Assembly (NCBI GenBank): GCA_040080835.1
Contig: JBEBHP010000004.1
Span: forward strand, 62,001-126,000
DNA: 64,000 nt
Source of the DNA: SZUA-430 sp040080835
GTDB lineage: Bacteria > Pseudomonadota > Alphaproteobacteria > Micropepsales > Micropepsaceae
Reading direction: 5' to 3'
Shown here: piece after piece, positions 43,635 through 52,655 of the stretch
Numbering within the stretch: position 1 is the first letter of the stretch
How the letters are laid out: every line of letters starts with the position of its first letter
Notes under the pieces: model-generated
The model's database searches: none
What the model saw: the letters and a program-made list of their open reading frames with translations, nothing else
Told to the model about the DNA's origin: nothing
Translations under genes and position numbers: made by a program

Positions 43635-45710
43635 CTACCAGATGTGTACGCGATCTTCCGGCTTGACGTAGAGCTTGTCGCCTTCCTTCACGCCGAAAGC
43701 GTCATACCAGCCGTCCATGTTCCGGACGACGCCGTTACAGCGATACTCTGCCGGTGAGTGCGGGTTGCTGGTGACCTGGTTACGAAGGGCCTCGTCACGG
43801 ATGAGCGCTCGCCAGACTTGAGCCCAGCCCAGGAACACGCGCTGTGAGCCCGTGAACCCGTCCAATACCGGAGCCGGCTTGCCCTTGAGCGACAACTCGT
43901 ACGCATAGCGCGACACCGACAGGCCGCCAAGATCACCGATGTTTTCTCCTGACGTGAAGTCGCCATTAACGTGCAGTCCTGGCAACGGCTCGAAGGCGGA
44001 GTACTGCGCGGCGAGTGCCTTTACCTTGACGGCAAAGCGCTGTTCGTCTTCGGGTTTCCACCAGCGACGCAGGATGCCGTTCTCATCGGACTTGGCGCCC
44101 TGGTCGTCGTAGCCATGGCCCATTTCGTGCCCGATCACGCCACCAATGCCGCCGTAGTTCACGGCTGCATCGGCGTTCGGGTCGAAGAACGGTGCCTGCA
44201 GGATCGCGGCCGGGAACACGATTTCGTTCCAGGTCGGATTGTAGTAGGCGTTCACTGTCTGTGGAGACATGCCCCACTCGCCCTTGTCCGTCTTCTGCGC
44301 AAGGCGCGAGGCCTGGCGATTATAGTCCCAGATGCCTGCACGCTTGCGGTTGCCATAGGCGTCGCCTGGTCGGACCTCGAGGGCCGAATAGTCACGCCAC
44401 TGGTCTGGATAGCCAATTTTCACGCGAACAGTTTCAGCCTTGCGCATTGCTGCGGTGCGGGTCTCGGGTGACATCCAATCGAGCTTGGCAATCCGCTCGC
44501 GATAGGCTGCAAGCAGGTTGTTCACTAGTTCCTTCACCTTCGCCTTGGATTCAGGCGTGAAATGACTCTTCACATAGATCTGGCCGATCGCAAGCCCGAG
44601 CGGGCGTTCGCCGTAATTGCCGCTGAGTGCCAGCACAGCGCGCTTCCAGCGGTCGCGCTTTTGTGGCTGACCGGTCAGTACCTTGCCGTTGAAATCGAAC
44701 GACGCATCATCAAATGCTGTCGGCATGATGTCGGACTCGGCATTCAGGTAGTGAAACGTTTCGTAGGCAACCCATGTCGACACGGGTGTGTCGCGGAACA
44801 GCTTGCCCAGCTTTCCAACCGGCTCGGGGTTGCGGAGCAGGAAGAAATTCTGGTTTTTGAGGCCGGCCGACGTCAGCATCGCATCCCAAGGAAATTCCGG
44901 CGCTGATGCCTTCAATTCAGCCTGTGATCTGGGATTGTAGGCAAGTTCAACGTCTCGCAGCTTTTCAACGGGCCAATGAATTTCGGCGATTTTTGTCTCA
45001 ACCGCGACGATGGCATCTGCTGCAGCAGCTGCGTTCGGGTAGTGAGCGAGCGACAGCATCTTTTCAACGTATGCGCGATAGGCAGCCCGCGTCTCGACGA
45101 ACTTCGCATCCTGCTTCAGGTAGTAGTCGCGATCCGGCATGCCCAAGCCAGTTTGCACGACATCGACCGAATATCGGTCGGGATTCTTGTCATCGAGTCC
45201 GAAGCCCATGCCGATTGGCGAATTGGCAGGTGAGCCAGGTTCGCCGATATAAGCGGCGACGTCTTCGTGCGTTTTCAATGCTGCAATCTGTGCGAGGTCA
45301 GCTTCGAACGGCTTCAGACCGAGTGCATCAATCTTTTTCGTATCAAGGTAGGACGCGTAGTAGTCTGCAACCTTCTGTTCCGGCGAGCCCTTGGCCTGAG
45401 CGCGACTGGAGACGTCATCAACCAGGTTCTTCACGTCCTGTTCGGACTTTGCCGACAGCATGTTGAATGAGCCCCAGCTTGAACGGTCAGCCGGGATCTT
45501 GTTGTTCTTGAGCCATGTGCCGTTGGCGTAGCGGAAGAAATCATCGCCGGGCTTTACGCTTTTATCCATTGCGTCGAGGTCGAAGCCCCATTTGCCGATG
45601 GTGGGCTTTCCCGATCCTGCAGCACCTGCAACCTTTTCAAGCGCCAGGTAACCGGTGGCGGCAACCGTTCCAGCGAACAGCGCCATGACCAGTGAACGTC
45701 TCATACTCAT
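43635..45710 (-). CDS. M13 family metallopeptidase (neprilysin/PepO-like), copy 2
   Basis: A 691-residue paralogue of the gene at 38.3 kb. The zinc motif is H528-E-M-G-H532 in VIGHEMGHGYDD; SGENIGDLGGLSVS gives the third ligand region, and the C-terminus is RVHIW. The opening VKPGDDFFRYANGTWLKNNKIPADRSSWG matches M13. A hydrophobic N-terminus (SLVMALFAGTVAATGYLAL) is a signal peptide or anchor. ATG 45710 is used; ATG 45704 is nearly equal. Periplasmic oligopeptide cleavage is the likely role. Confidence 0.93.
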   Translation of the reverse strand: MSMRRSLVMALFAGTVAATGYLALEKVAGAAGSGKPTIGKWGFDLDAMDKSVKPGDDFFRYANGTWLKNNKIPADRSSWGSFNMLSAKSEQDVKNLVDDVSSRAQAKGSPEQKVADYYASYLDTKKIDALGLKPFEADLAQIAALKTHEDVAAYIGEPGSPANSPIGMGFGLDDKNPDRYSVDVVQTGLGMPDRDYYLKQDAKFVETRAAYRAYVEKMLSLAHYPNAAAAADAIVAVETKIAEIHWPVEKLRDVELAYNPRSQAELKASAPEFPWDAMLTSAGLKNQNFFLLRNPEPVGKLGKLFRDTPVSTWVAYETFHYLNAESDIMPTAFDDASFDFNGKVLTGQPQKRDRWKRAVLALSGNYGERPLGLAIGQIYVKSHFTPESKAKVKELVNNLLAAYRERIAKLDWMSPETRTAAMRKAETVRVKIGYPDQWRDYSALEVRPGDAYGNRKRAGIWDYNRQASRLAQKTDKGEWGMSPQTVNAYYNPTWNEIVFPAAILQAPFFDPNADAAVNYGGIGGVIGHEMGHGYDDQGAKSDENGILRRWWKPEDEQRFAVKVKALAAQYSAFEPLPGLHVNGDFTSGENIGDLGGLSVSRYAYELSLKGKPAPVLDGFTGSQRVFLGWAQVWRALIRDEALRNQVTSNPHSPAEYRCNGVVRNMDGWYDAFGVKEGDKLYVKPEDRVHIW

Positions 45711-46004
45711 GTCTTCGAAACCTCTTTTTTCAGTCCGGCCCTGAAACTCTTCTGTTCGGGCGCCCGACGCAACGGGCCAAAGGGTCCCCAATTTTCACAA
45801 TGCTGCGAGCACTTCTGGAGAAACTGTGGGAATTCGCGACGAAAGGGCGCAAGTGCCCGGCCAAAACCGATGGGTATGTCAGACCGGTTCTGGTTGGAAA
45901 TCTGCGGTTTTTCTGCTTTGCTCCGTGTGAATCGAAAGCAAAGGGATCGCCGCTGCGCAATTTCAGGTGCGCAAAGCGGGGACAATCAGGGGCGGGAACG
46001 GATT
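45711..46004. promoter_or_regulatory. 294-base divergent gap, M13 / DUF3604
   Basis: This is the longest gene-free stretch in the window. It must contain promoters for both divergent units. I see no recognisable operator, tRNA or strong hairpin; only short GC-rich and T-rich runs are evident. Confidence 0.35.
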
Positions 46005-48317
46005 ATGGGGCGTCTAATTGGAGCAATTCTGGTGCTTGCGCTGCTCATCGGCGGTGCGGGCGGCTTCTACTGGATCGGTGCACGGGAAGGCTGGTTTGGC
46101 GAAGAGCGAGATGCGGGCGTCATCCAGGGCAAACAAATTCCTGCGGCTGTCATCGGTGAGCGTACGGCGCAAGTGAAGGCCGCGGCGCCTGAAGGTGCCA
46201 ACGACCAGATCCTCTTTGGTGACCTGCACGTTCATACGACGTTTTCTGCCGACGCTTTCCAGTTTTCTCTTCCGATCATGGGTGGGCCCGGGGTTCATCC
46301 GGTGGCCGATGCGTGCGACTTCGCGCGATACTGCTCAGCGCTGGATTTCTGGTCGATCACAGATCACGCTGAAACTGTCACGCCACTGCGCTGGAAGCGC
46401 ACCAAGGATGCCATTCGGGCCTGTCAGAAAATTGCTGGTGATGACGTCAATCCAGACCTTATTTCGTTCATTGGATTTGAATGGACGCAGGTGGGGCGGA
46501 CGCCTTCAGACCACTTTGGCCACAAGAATGTCATCTTCAGGGATCTGGACGACGACAAGCTTGCCGTGCGGGCGATTGGTGCTGCGGGCGTTGCCTCTGC
46601 CGCATTGCGGACCAGTTTCGGGATCTCGCCTGTTGTGCCCCTGCTGGACTTCAGCAACCGCCAGACCTATTTCGACTTCAACAAATTCACGAAGCTCACG
46701 CAGGCGGTTCCGGAATGCGATGCAAAGACGCCCTCCAATGAGCTGCCGAAGGATTGCTACGAAACGGCGAACACGCCGGGCGATCTGGTGCGGAAGCTCT
46801 ATGATGAGCAGAAGCTCCAGCCGCTGGTCATTCCACATGGTTCTTCCTGGGGCTTCTACACGCCGCCAGGCACGAACTGGAACAAGGCGCTGCTGAAAAA
46901 GGAGCGCCCGGACACATTCAAGCTGATTGAAATCTATTCGGGTCACGGGAGCTCTGAGGAGTACAGGTCGTGGAAAGATGTTGATCTGAGCGCTGACGGC
47001 AAAACGGCGAAGTGCCCCCAGCCTACATCGAACTACACACCCAGTTGCTGGCGTGCAGGAGAAATCATCCGTGAGCGTTGCCTGAAAGCAGGGGTCTCGA
47101 TGGCAGATTGCGACAAGCGGGCATCGGACGCCCGCCAGAACTATGCGGATATGGGCGTCGCGGGTCACCTTTCGATCGGTGGCGAGACACCGGAGGACTG
47201 GCTGGACGCTGGCCAGTGCACGGACTGTTTCATTCCACCCTTCAATCACCGTGCGAGCAATTCGGTGCAGGCTGGCCTGGCAACTTCGAGCTTCGAAGAT
47301 GCGTCGGTGCAAGCCACCAGGTTCCAATGGGGTTTCATAGGTTCTTCAGACAATCATCGCGCCCGACCCGGTACCGGATACAAAGCGGTCGACAGGCATC
47401 GCAATACGGAAGCCGGTGGAGCGGTGAGCGAATTCTGGCGCAAGCGCCTGCTTCCCGACCAGGGACAAACGGAACCGGTTTCCAAGCGGTTCTCTCGCGA
47501 GGAGCTGACGTCCCTTACCGGATTCCAGCTCACCGAGTTTGAGCGGCAGTCATCGTTCTGGCTGGCGGGCGGACTGGCGGCCGTGCACGTCACCGAACGG
47601 TCTCGTGACGCGGTGTGGGATTCGCTGCAGCGTCGCGAAGTCTATGCGACTTCAGGGCCGCGCATTCTGTTGTGGTTCAACGCCGTTGACGCCCAAGGCA
47701 ACAAGATCCCGATGGGCAGCCGCGTTCCGACTGATGCACCTCCGACCTTTGAGGTGAAAGCGGTCGGTGCGTTCAAGCAGAAGCCTGGATGTCCTGATTT
47801 CGAGAAGGCGGGTCTTGATGAAAAGCGCATCAAGTCAATCTGCTCTGGCGAATGCTATAATCCATCTGACGAGCGCCGTCTGATCACGCGAATAGAAGTC
47901 GTAAAAATCCGGCCACAGACATCGACCGGCGAAGATCTGGGCCAACTGATCGAAGACCGCTATCTGGTCCATACCTGCAGGCCGAACCAGAATGGCTGTA
48001 CGTTCAGCTTTACCGACCCTGAGTACGGCAAGGACAAGCGGGACACCATCTACTACGTCAAGGCCATTCAGGAGGCAGAGCCCGCGATCAATGCCCAGCC
48101 CGTCAAGTGTGAACGCGACGGCAACGGAAAGTGCGTCAAGGCGACGCTTTGCTACGGCGACTATCGTTCGGGTGAGGATGGCTGCACGGCGCCGGCCGAG
48201 CATCGTGCGTGGTCGTCACCAATTTATCTGGACTATCGCGTCGCAACGCCAGCAGCAGTGCAGCCAGCCATGACGCCGGCTCAGATTCCTGCTGCTGGAG
48301 ATACGAATGGCCATTGA
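46005..48317 (+). CDS. DUF3604 family protein, PHP-type metal-dependent phosphoesterase-like
   Basis: A 770-residue protein with one N-terminal membrane anchor (residues 5-25). The PHP-like core shows GDLHVHTTFSADAFQ, FWSITDHAETV and GFEWTQV; these supply His and Asp metal ligands as in PHP phosphoesterases. The family is called DUF3604 and has no proven substrate. GFIGSSDNHRARPGTGYK and LAAVHVTERSRDAVWDSLQRREVYATSGPRILLWF are further family blocks. ATG 46005 is chosen for the anchor. It overlaps the next gene by 11 bases and leads a three-gene unit with a PPIase and a HupE/UreJ protein. Confidence 0.85.
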   Translation: MGRLIGAILVLALLIGGAGGFYWIGAREGWFGEERDAGVIQGKQIPAAVIGERTAQVKAAAPEGANDQILFGDLHVHTTFSADAFQFSLPIMGGPGVHPVADACDFARYCSALDFWSITDHAETVTPLRWKRTKDAIRACQKIAGDDVNPDLISFIGFEWTQVGRTPSDHFGHKNVIFRDLDDDKLAVRAIGAAGVASAALRTSFGISPVVPLLDFSNRQTYFDFNKFTKLTQAVPECDAKTPSNELPKDCYETANTPGDLVRKLYDEQKLQPLVIPHGSSWGFYTPPGTNWNKALLKKERPDTFKLIEIYSGHGSSEEYRSWKDVDLSADGKTAKCPQPTSNYTPSCWRAGEIIRERCLKAGVSMADCDKRASDARQNYADMGVAGHLSIGGETPEDWLDAGQCTDCFIPPFNHRASNSVQAGLATSSFEDASVQATRFQWGFIGSSDNHRARPGTGYKAVDRHRNTEAGGAVSEFWRKRLLPDQGQTEPVSKRFSREELTSLTGFQLTEFERQSSFWLAGGLAAVHVTERSRDAVWDSLQRREVYATSGPRILLWFNAVDAQGNKIPMGSRVPTDAPPTFEVKAVGAFKQKPGCPDFEKAGLDEKRIKSICSGECYNPSDERRLITRIEVVKIRPQTSTGEDLGQLIEDRYLVHTCRPNQNGCTFSFTDPEYGKDKRDTIYYVKAIQEAEPAINAQPVKCERDGNGKCVKATLCYGDYRSGEDGCTAPAEHRAWSSPIYLDYRVATPAAVQPAMTPAQIPAAGDTNGH

Positions 48318-49182
48318 ATTCAAGGGCAACGCCTCCGTTTATCTTTTGGTGGCGGGTGCGGCCCTTGGACTTGGAGCCGCGATGTGGTCAGCCCTTGGGG
48401 TGGGGCAGTCGCTGGCGCCGTACGGCGATGCCGTCGCCATTGTTGATGGCACACCGATTTCGCGAACGGTGTACGATTCCGCGATTGAAGGACTTGTATC
48501 TGCCAAGCGAAATCCTTTGACCGACACCGAACGGCGTGAAGCGCTTGATCGCATAATAGACGAAGAGTTGTTGCTGCACAGGGCGCTGGAATTGGGACTT
48601 GGAGAGAGCGATCCGCCTTCGCGCAAGGCACTCGTGAATGCAATGCTCCAGTTTTCCATCGCCGAGGCCAGCAAGCGCATCCCAACCGACGCGGAACTCG
48701 TCAGGTTCTATGCCGAGCGGCCGAAGCTGATTTCACCTCAGCCATTGCTGACGGTACGGGCGGTGTCGTTCTCTCATGCCGAGACAAACAAAGCGCAAAC
48801 GCTGAGAGCGGCCATCGATAGTGGTGCTGGTTTCGATGCCGCAGTCAAGCAATCGGGCGCTGAAGGTGTGTTGTTGCCGGGAGGATCGGTGATCCCGGCC
48901 AAGATCGCCGAGTACGCCGGTGGCACAATACGGGATACAGCATTGGCCCTGGCAAAGGGACACACGGCTGGACCGATCGCAATTGGAGACCGCTTGGTGT
49001 TCGTCCATCTGGTTGACCGGACAGAAACGCCTCCGCCTCCACTCGATGCGGTTCGAGATGTGGTGGCTGAAGAGTGGCAGAAGCGCGAAGCGGAGAAGGC
49101 TTTCGCCGACTATGTGGACGGCCTGAGGCGACGCGCCCGCATTTCATATGGAGCCGGGACACCAGCGGCCGGAACCAACTAG
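48307..49182 (+). CDS. peptidylprolyl isomerase (PpiC/SurA-like, parvulin type)
   Basis: A 291-residue protein with an N-terminal membrane anchor or signal (residues about 12-28), a SurA/PrsA-like helical region (AIVDGTPISRTVYDSAIEGL...EALDRIIDEELLLHRALELGL) and a degenerate parvulin core (VSFSHAETNKAQTLRAAIDSGAGFDAAVKQSG...PIAIGDRLVFVHLVDR). It would assist folding of periplasmic proteins or be a chaperone for its neighbours. It overlaps the DUF3604 gene and touches the HupE/UreJ gene, so all three are co-translated. Confidence 0.85.
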   Translation: MAIEFKGNASVYLLVAGAALGLGAAMWSALGVGQSLAPYGDAVAIVDGTPISRTVYDSAIEGLVSAKRNPLTDTERREALDRIIDEELLLHRALELGLGESDPPSRKALVNAMLQFSIAEASKRIPTDAELVRFYAERPKLISPQPLLTVRAVSFSHAETNKAQTLRAAIDSGAGFDAAVKQSGAEGVLLPGGSVIPAKIAEYAGGTIRDTALALAKGHTAGPIAIGDRLVFVHLVDRTETPPPPLDAVRDVVAEEWQKREAEKAFADYVDGLRRRARISYGAGTPAAGTN

Positions 49183-50370
49183 ATGGTCCGGATTTTGGCG
49201 TTTGCGCTGATTTGCCTTGGGCTGACGGCAGAGCAGGCCATTGCGCATACACGAAGCCAAAGCTTTTCGAACTGGAACGTGCATGAAAATGTGGTGTCCG
49301 GAACCTACCAGGTTGATGCCTATCGAGCGACGCAGCTTAGCGACGAGCCTCAGGATCTCGTAAAGCTCGTTGGCGAGCATCTGAAGGCAACGGTCTTTGC
49401 CGAACAGGACAGGGTTCGCTGCAAGCTTGACGAACCTCTGGCGCTGCAAGCACCGCGCGGGGAGCTTCGGTTCGAATTGAAAGTATCTTGCCCGAAACCT
49501 TTCGCAACCGCCGAGGCGCGGCTGGTGGTCGGTGCCTTCTTCGATGTCTCGATCAGCCACGTACACTATGCGCGCGTCAGCTATACCGGCGGTCGTGTTG
49601 ACGAGGTGGTGCTGACGCAAGGTCAACCCATGGTGACCATCGGCGCGGGCGCCCGGCAGAGCACGCACAGCATGTTCAGTTTGCTTGCACTTGGGTTCAC
49701 CCATGTGCTGAGCGGTGCCGACCATGTGGCATTCCTGCTGGCGCTGATCATGCTTGCGGGAGACTTCCGGCGTACAATTTTCGCTGTCACCGGGTTTACG
49801 GTTGGCCATTCGATAACACTGGCGCTGGTGGCGCTTGGTATCCTCAAGCCCGACACCGCAACGGTGGAAGCACTTATCGGTTTTACCGTCGCGTGGGCTG
49901 CTGGCGACGCACTCGCGCGATGGCGGAACATGCCTTCGTGGCTCGGATTGCTTGGTGCGGTCGGCATCGTTGGTTTGCCGATGCTCGACGTATTTGGTGG
50001 ATCGGTGCAACTCGCATGGCTTGTGTTGCTTGGGCTGGCGCTGTTTGCAGGCACGATGTCTTATGCCCGGCAACTGGATGCAGGGCGGATTGCGCCGGTC
50101 ATCGCCAGCATGTTCGGGCTTGCGCATGGCGCCGGCTTTGCCGGGCCGTTGCTGGAACTGAAGATCGCGCCCGGGGACCTGATCTGGACGCTGCTCGCCT
50201 TCAATGTGGGTGTGGAACTGGGTCAGCTGACCGTCGTCGCACTGGTAGCAATCCTTGTCCTCGCTGCGGGCCGTTACAGGGTGGTGGTACCCAGAATGAC
50301 GCTGGACGTTTTGGCTTCCGTTCTCTTTGCGGTCGGGACCTTCTGGTTCGTTTCAAGGGCTTTCGCCTGA
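49183..50370 (+). CDS. HupE/UreJ family membrane protein
   Basis: A 395-residue protein: signal peptide, about 130-residue extracytoplasmic domain, then a C-terminal block of about 6-7 helices. The HupE/UreJ motif is GFTHVLSGADHVAFLLALIML, and HGAGFAGPLLE is a second conserved block. HupE and UreJ are nickel permeases, but this two-part type is not proven to carry nickel. It starts directly at the stop of the PPIase gene (TAGATG). With the DUF3604 and PPIase genes it forms a recurrent-looking module of unknown role. Confidence 0.85.
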   Translation: MVRILAFALICLGLTAEQAIAHTRSQSFSNWNVHENVVSGTYQVDAYRATQLSDEPQDLVKLVGEHLKATVFAEQDRVRCKLDEPLALQAPRGELRFELKVSCPKPFATAEARLVVGAFFDVSISHVHYARVSYTGGRVDEVVLTQGQPMVTIGAGARQSTHSMFSLLALGFTHVLSGADHVAFLLALIMLAGDFRRTIFAVTGFTVGHSITLALVALGILKPDTATVEALIGFTVAWAAGDALARWRNMPSWLGLLGAVGIVGLPMLDVFGGSVQLAWLVLLGLALFAGTMSYARQLDAGRIAPVIASMFGLAHGAGFAGPLLELKIAPGDLIWTLLAFNVGVELGQLTVVALVAILVLAAGRYRVVVPRMTLDVLASVLFAVGTFWFVSRAFA

Positions 50371-50455
50371 AAAAACGCATCTCCGTGATTACCTCCGAGG
50401 TTATTGCACTGTCTCCCGCGCACACGCACTATGGGTGCGAAGAGGGAGCATGGCG

Positions 50456-51268
50456 ATGTCGACCGCTTTCGTTGAACAGCGCAGTTCATTCTCGGACCTG
50501 CTGAAGTCGTGGCGCCAGAAGCGGCGCCTTTCACAGCTTGAGCTGGCGCTGACTTCAGGCGTGTCCCAGAGGCATGTGAGTTTTCTGGAGTCGGGCAGGG
50601 CCCGGCCCAGCCGTGACATGATATTGCAGCTCAGCGAAACGCTTGCAGTGCCGCTGCGGGAACGAAACGACCTGCTTGTTGCTGCTGGATTTGCCCCGAT
50701 GTTCCGAGCCCGGCAGATCGATGATCCGCAGATGGCGCAGGTGATGAGTGCCGTGCGCATGATGCTGACCAACCACGAGCCCTTTCCGGCGGTCGCCGTG
50801 GACCGCTGCTGGAATGCCCGACTGACCAACAAGCCCTTTGAGTTCCTGACAGGTATGATGGGGGCCGATCTCTGGGCACAGATTGGGGGACCTGAACGAA
50901 ACCTGATGAAACTGTTTTTCCACCCGAATGGCATCAAGCCATTTGTTGCCAACTGGAAAGCCATTGCGCCGATGCTGTGGCATCGCGCGAGACGGGAAGC
51001 GGAAGTCATGGGGGGTGAGGACATGAAGCTTTTGCTTGCAGACCTCAGCCAGCATCAGACAGCAGAAACGCTGTGGGCCGCGGAGGAAGCGGTGCTCGTA
51101 CCGGTGCTTCCGGTGGAAATGGAAAAGGATGGCGCGAAGATTTCATTCTTCACGGTTATTTCGACGTTTGGCACCGCACAGGATGCGACAGCTGATGAGC
51201 TTCGGATTGAGAGCTTCTTTCCGGCAAACTCCGAGACTGAGCAGCTGTTCCGCTCAGTCGTGAGTTAG
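50456..51268 (+). CDS. XRE-family transcriptional regulator (MmyB-like ligand-binding domain)
   Basis: A 270-residue regulator. Residues about 10-70 hold the HTH: LLKSWRQKRRLSQLELALTSGVSQRHVSFLESGRARPSRDMILQL. The C-terminal 170 residues fit the MmyB-like LBD (NHEPFPAVAVDRCWNARLTNKPFEFL...LFFHPNGIKPFVANW), a PAS-like domain. Ligand and target are unknown. ATG 50456 is preferred: GAGGGAG ends 7 bases upstream, while an ATG at 50450 would be too close. It is convergent with the sensor gene, the stops being one base apart. Confidence 0.88.
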   Translation: MSTAFVEQRSSFSDLLKSWRQKRRLSQLELALTSGVSQRHVSFLESGRARPSRDMILQLSETLAVPLRERNDLLVAAGFAPMFRARQIDDPQMAQVMSAVRMMLTNHEPFPAVAVDRCWNARLTNKPFEFLTGMMGADLWAQIGGPERNLMKLFFHPNGIKPFVANWKAIAPMLWHRARREAEVMGGEDMKLLLADLSQHQTAETLWAAEEAVLVPVLPVEMEKDGAKISFFTVISTFGTAQDATADELRIESFFPANSETEQLFRSVVS

Positions 51269-51269
51269 G

Positions 51270-52655
51270 CTAGGCGGAGAGAAGCTGCAGTGCCGGTGCT
51301 TCGGTCCGGGCAGATGACTTCTGTTCCTCAGTCGCTGTGTCGGACGCAGCAACTGCGTCCTGGACGATGCTCAGGAGCCGGACCGCTGTGCGGCTCAGGT
51401 CCTGTGCATTGGACAGATGTCGCTTGCCTGAGGCTGCGGCGAGGTTTTCCTTGTTGATCAATTCGCAAAGCTCGGCGATGTCCGACATATGCTGCTGCAG
51501 CGTGCGTCCAAGCTCGTGAAGCTGGCGTTCCTTGTTGCGCAGTTCTGCAAGTGTGGTCTCGTTTGCCTGAACCAGTTCGAGTTCGCGCGCGGCGAGGTGG
51601 TCGCGCGTGACCTTGACTTCCTTCATGGTTTCCAGAGCGCGGACCAGAGGAGCAAATGTACTATGTCGGGGAAGGTCCGGGGCTGAAACCCTGAGGTCAC
51701 CATGCGCCAGGCGGCCAATGCTAGCGGCCAGCTGCACCAGCGGGGTCGACCATTGCCAGGCGATGACAAGGGCGAGCACTGCTGCAAGGCCCGCGACGGC
51801 GATGAAAATGTTAGAGACCTTGTCGGCGGCTGCATAGACAGATGAAGTGGGCTCAACGCCGAACGCGACGAGGCCAGGGTCCCTGACGAGAATCTTGCTA
51901 CCCGACTTTGCAAAGGCAGCCAGGTGCGTTTCGCCAGCAATGACCAGTTCGTTGGACTGGTTCTTCCGGTTGGTGTCGATGCGCTGAATTTCGTCGGCCA
52001 CCGAATCCAGGCTGCGACTTGAATAGAGGAATTTGCTACTGTCTTTCTGGGCGAGTACAAACGCACGGCGCTCGAGGTTGAGCGGCGAGTTCTGCACGAT
52101 ACGCCGCACCAGCGTACTGAAATCCACAACGCCTGTCAGGGTGCCGATGACTGTCTGCCGATCATAGCTTGCGACAAGCGGAACCGTGAACTGGATCGTT
52201 TCCGAACCACCTTCGCGAAGCTTGCTGAGGTTGCTCTGCGTCGTGCGGCCGGAGACTGCCGCATGGACGCCTTCAACCGCTGAGAGGTCGGCTTTGCGCA
52301 AGGCCGGGTCAGTCGTCGAGATTACCTGGCCCTGAGCGTTTGTGATGGTGAGAGACGCGAAGTCGGCGTAGTTCAGGTTGAGATCGGACAATGCGCGGGA
52401 GAGTTCGCCGCCCTCATCGCTGATCAGCACTTCCTGCATCATGGGCATCGCACTCCACGCTTTCAAATGCGTGAGGTTCTGTGCCAGCTGCTGCTCGATT
52501 GATGTCATGACATTGTGCGTCATGGTTTGCAGGTCTTGCGTTGCCTGCTGTTGCAGAGTGTCTTCAGTACCGAGCCACAGTGCGCCCATTCCCGCTGCCA
52601 TCGGCAAGGAAATGCACATGGCAAATGCGGCTGTAATCTTCGACCTCATTGACAT
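51270..52655 (-). CDS. Cache/HAMP membrane sensor protein without output domain
   Basis: A 461-residue protein with an N-terminal membrane helix (about 8-28), a periplasmic Cache-type region (about 30-275, with DFASLTITNAQGQVISTTDP and GTLTGVVDF), a second helix (about 283-305), a HAMP-like linker (VQLAASIGRLAHGDLRV) and a coiled-coil stretch (about 350-400). It ends after about 55 more helical residues, with no histidine kinase, GGDEF or MCP signalling domain. ATG 52655 has GGAG 7 bases upstream; ATG 52649 also fits. It overlaps the stop of the next sensor. Confidence 0.8.
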   Translation of the reverse strand: MSMRSKITAAFAMCISLPMAAGMGALWLGTEDTLQQQATQDLQTMTHNVMTSIEQQLAQNLTHLKAWSAMPMMQEVLISDEGGELSRALSDLNLNYADFASLTITNAQGQVISTTDPALRKADLSAVEGVHAAVSGRTTQSNLSKLREGGSETIQFTVPLVASYDRQTVIGTLTGVVDFSTLVRRIVQNSPLNLERRAFVLAQKDSSKFLYSSRSLDSVADEIQRIDTNRKNQSNELVIAGETHLAAFAKSGSKILVRDPGLVAFGVEPTSSVYAAADKVSNIFIAVAGLAAVLALVIAWQWSTPLVQLAASIGRLAHGDLRVSAPDLPRHSTFAPLVRALETMKEVKVTRDHLAARELELVQANETTLAELRNKERQLHELGRTLQQHMSDIAELCELINKENLAAASGKRHLSNAQDLSRTAVRLLSIVQDAVAASDTATEEQKSSARTEAPALQLLSA

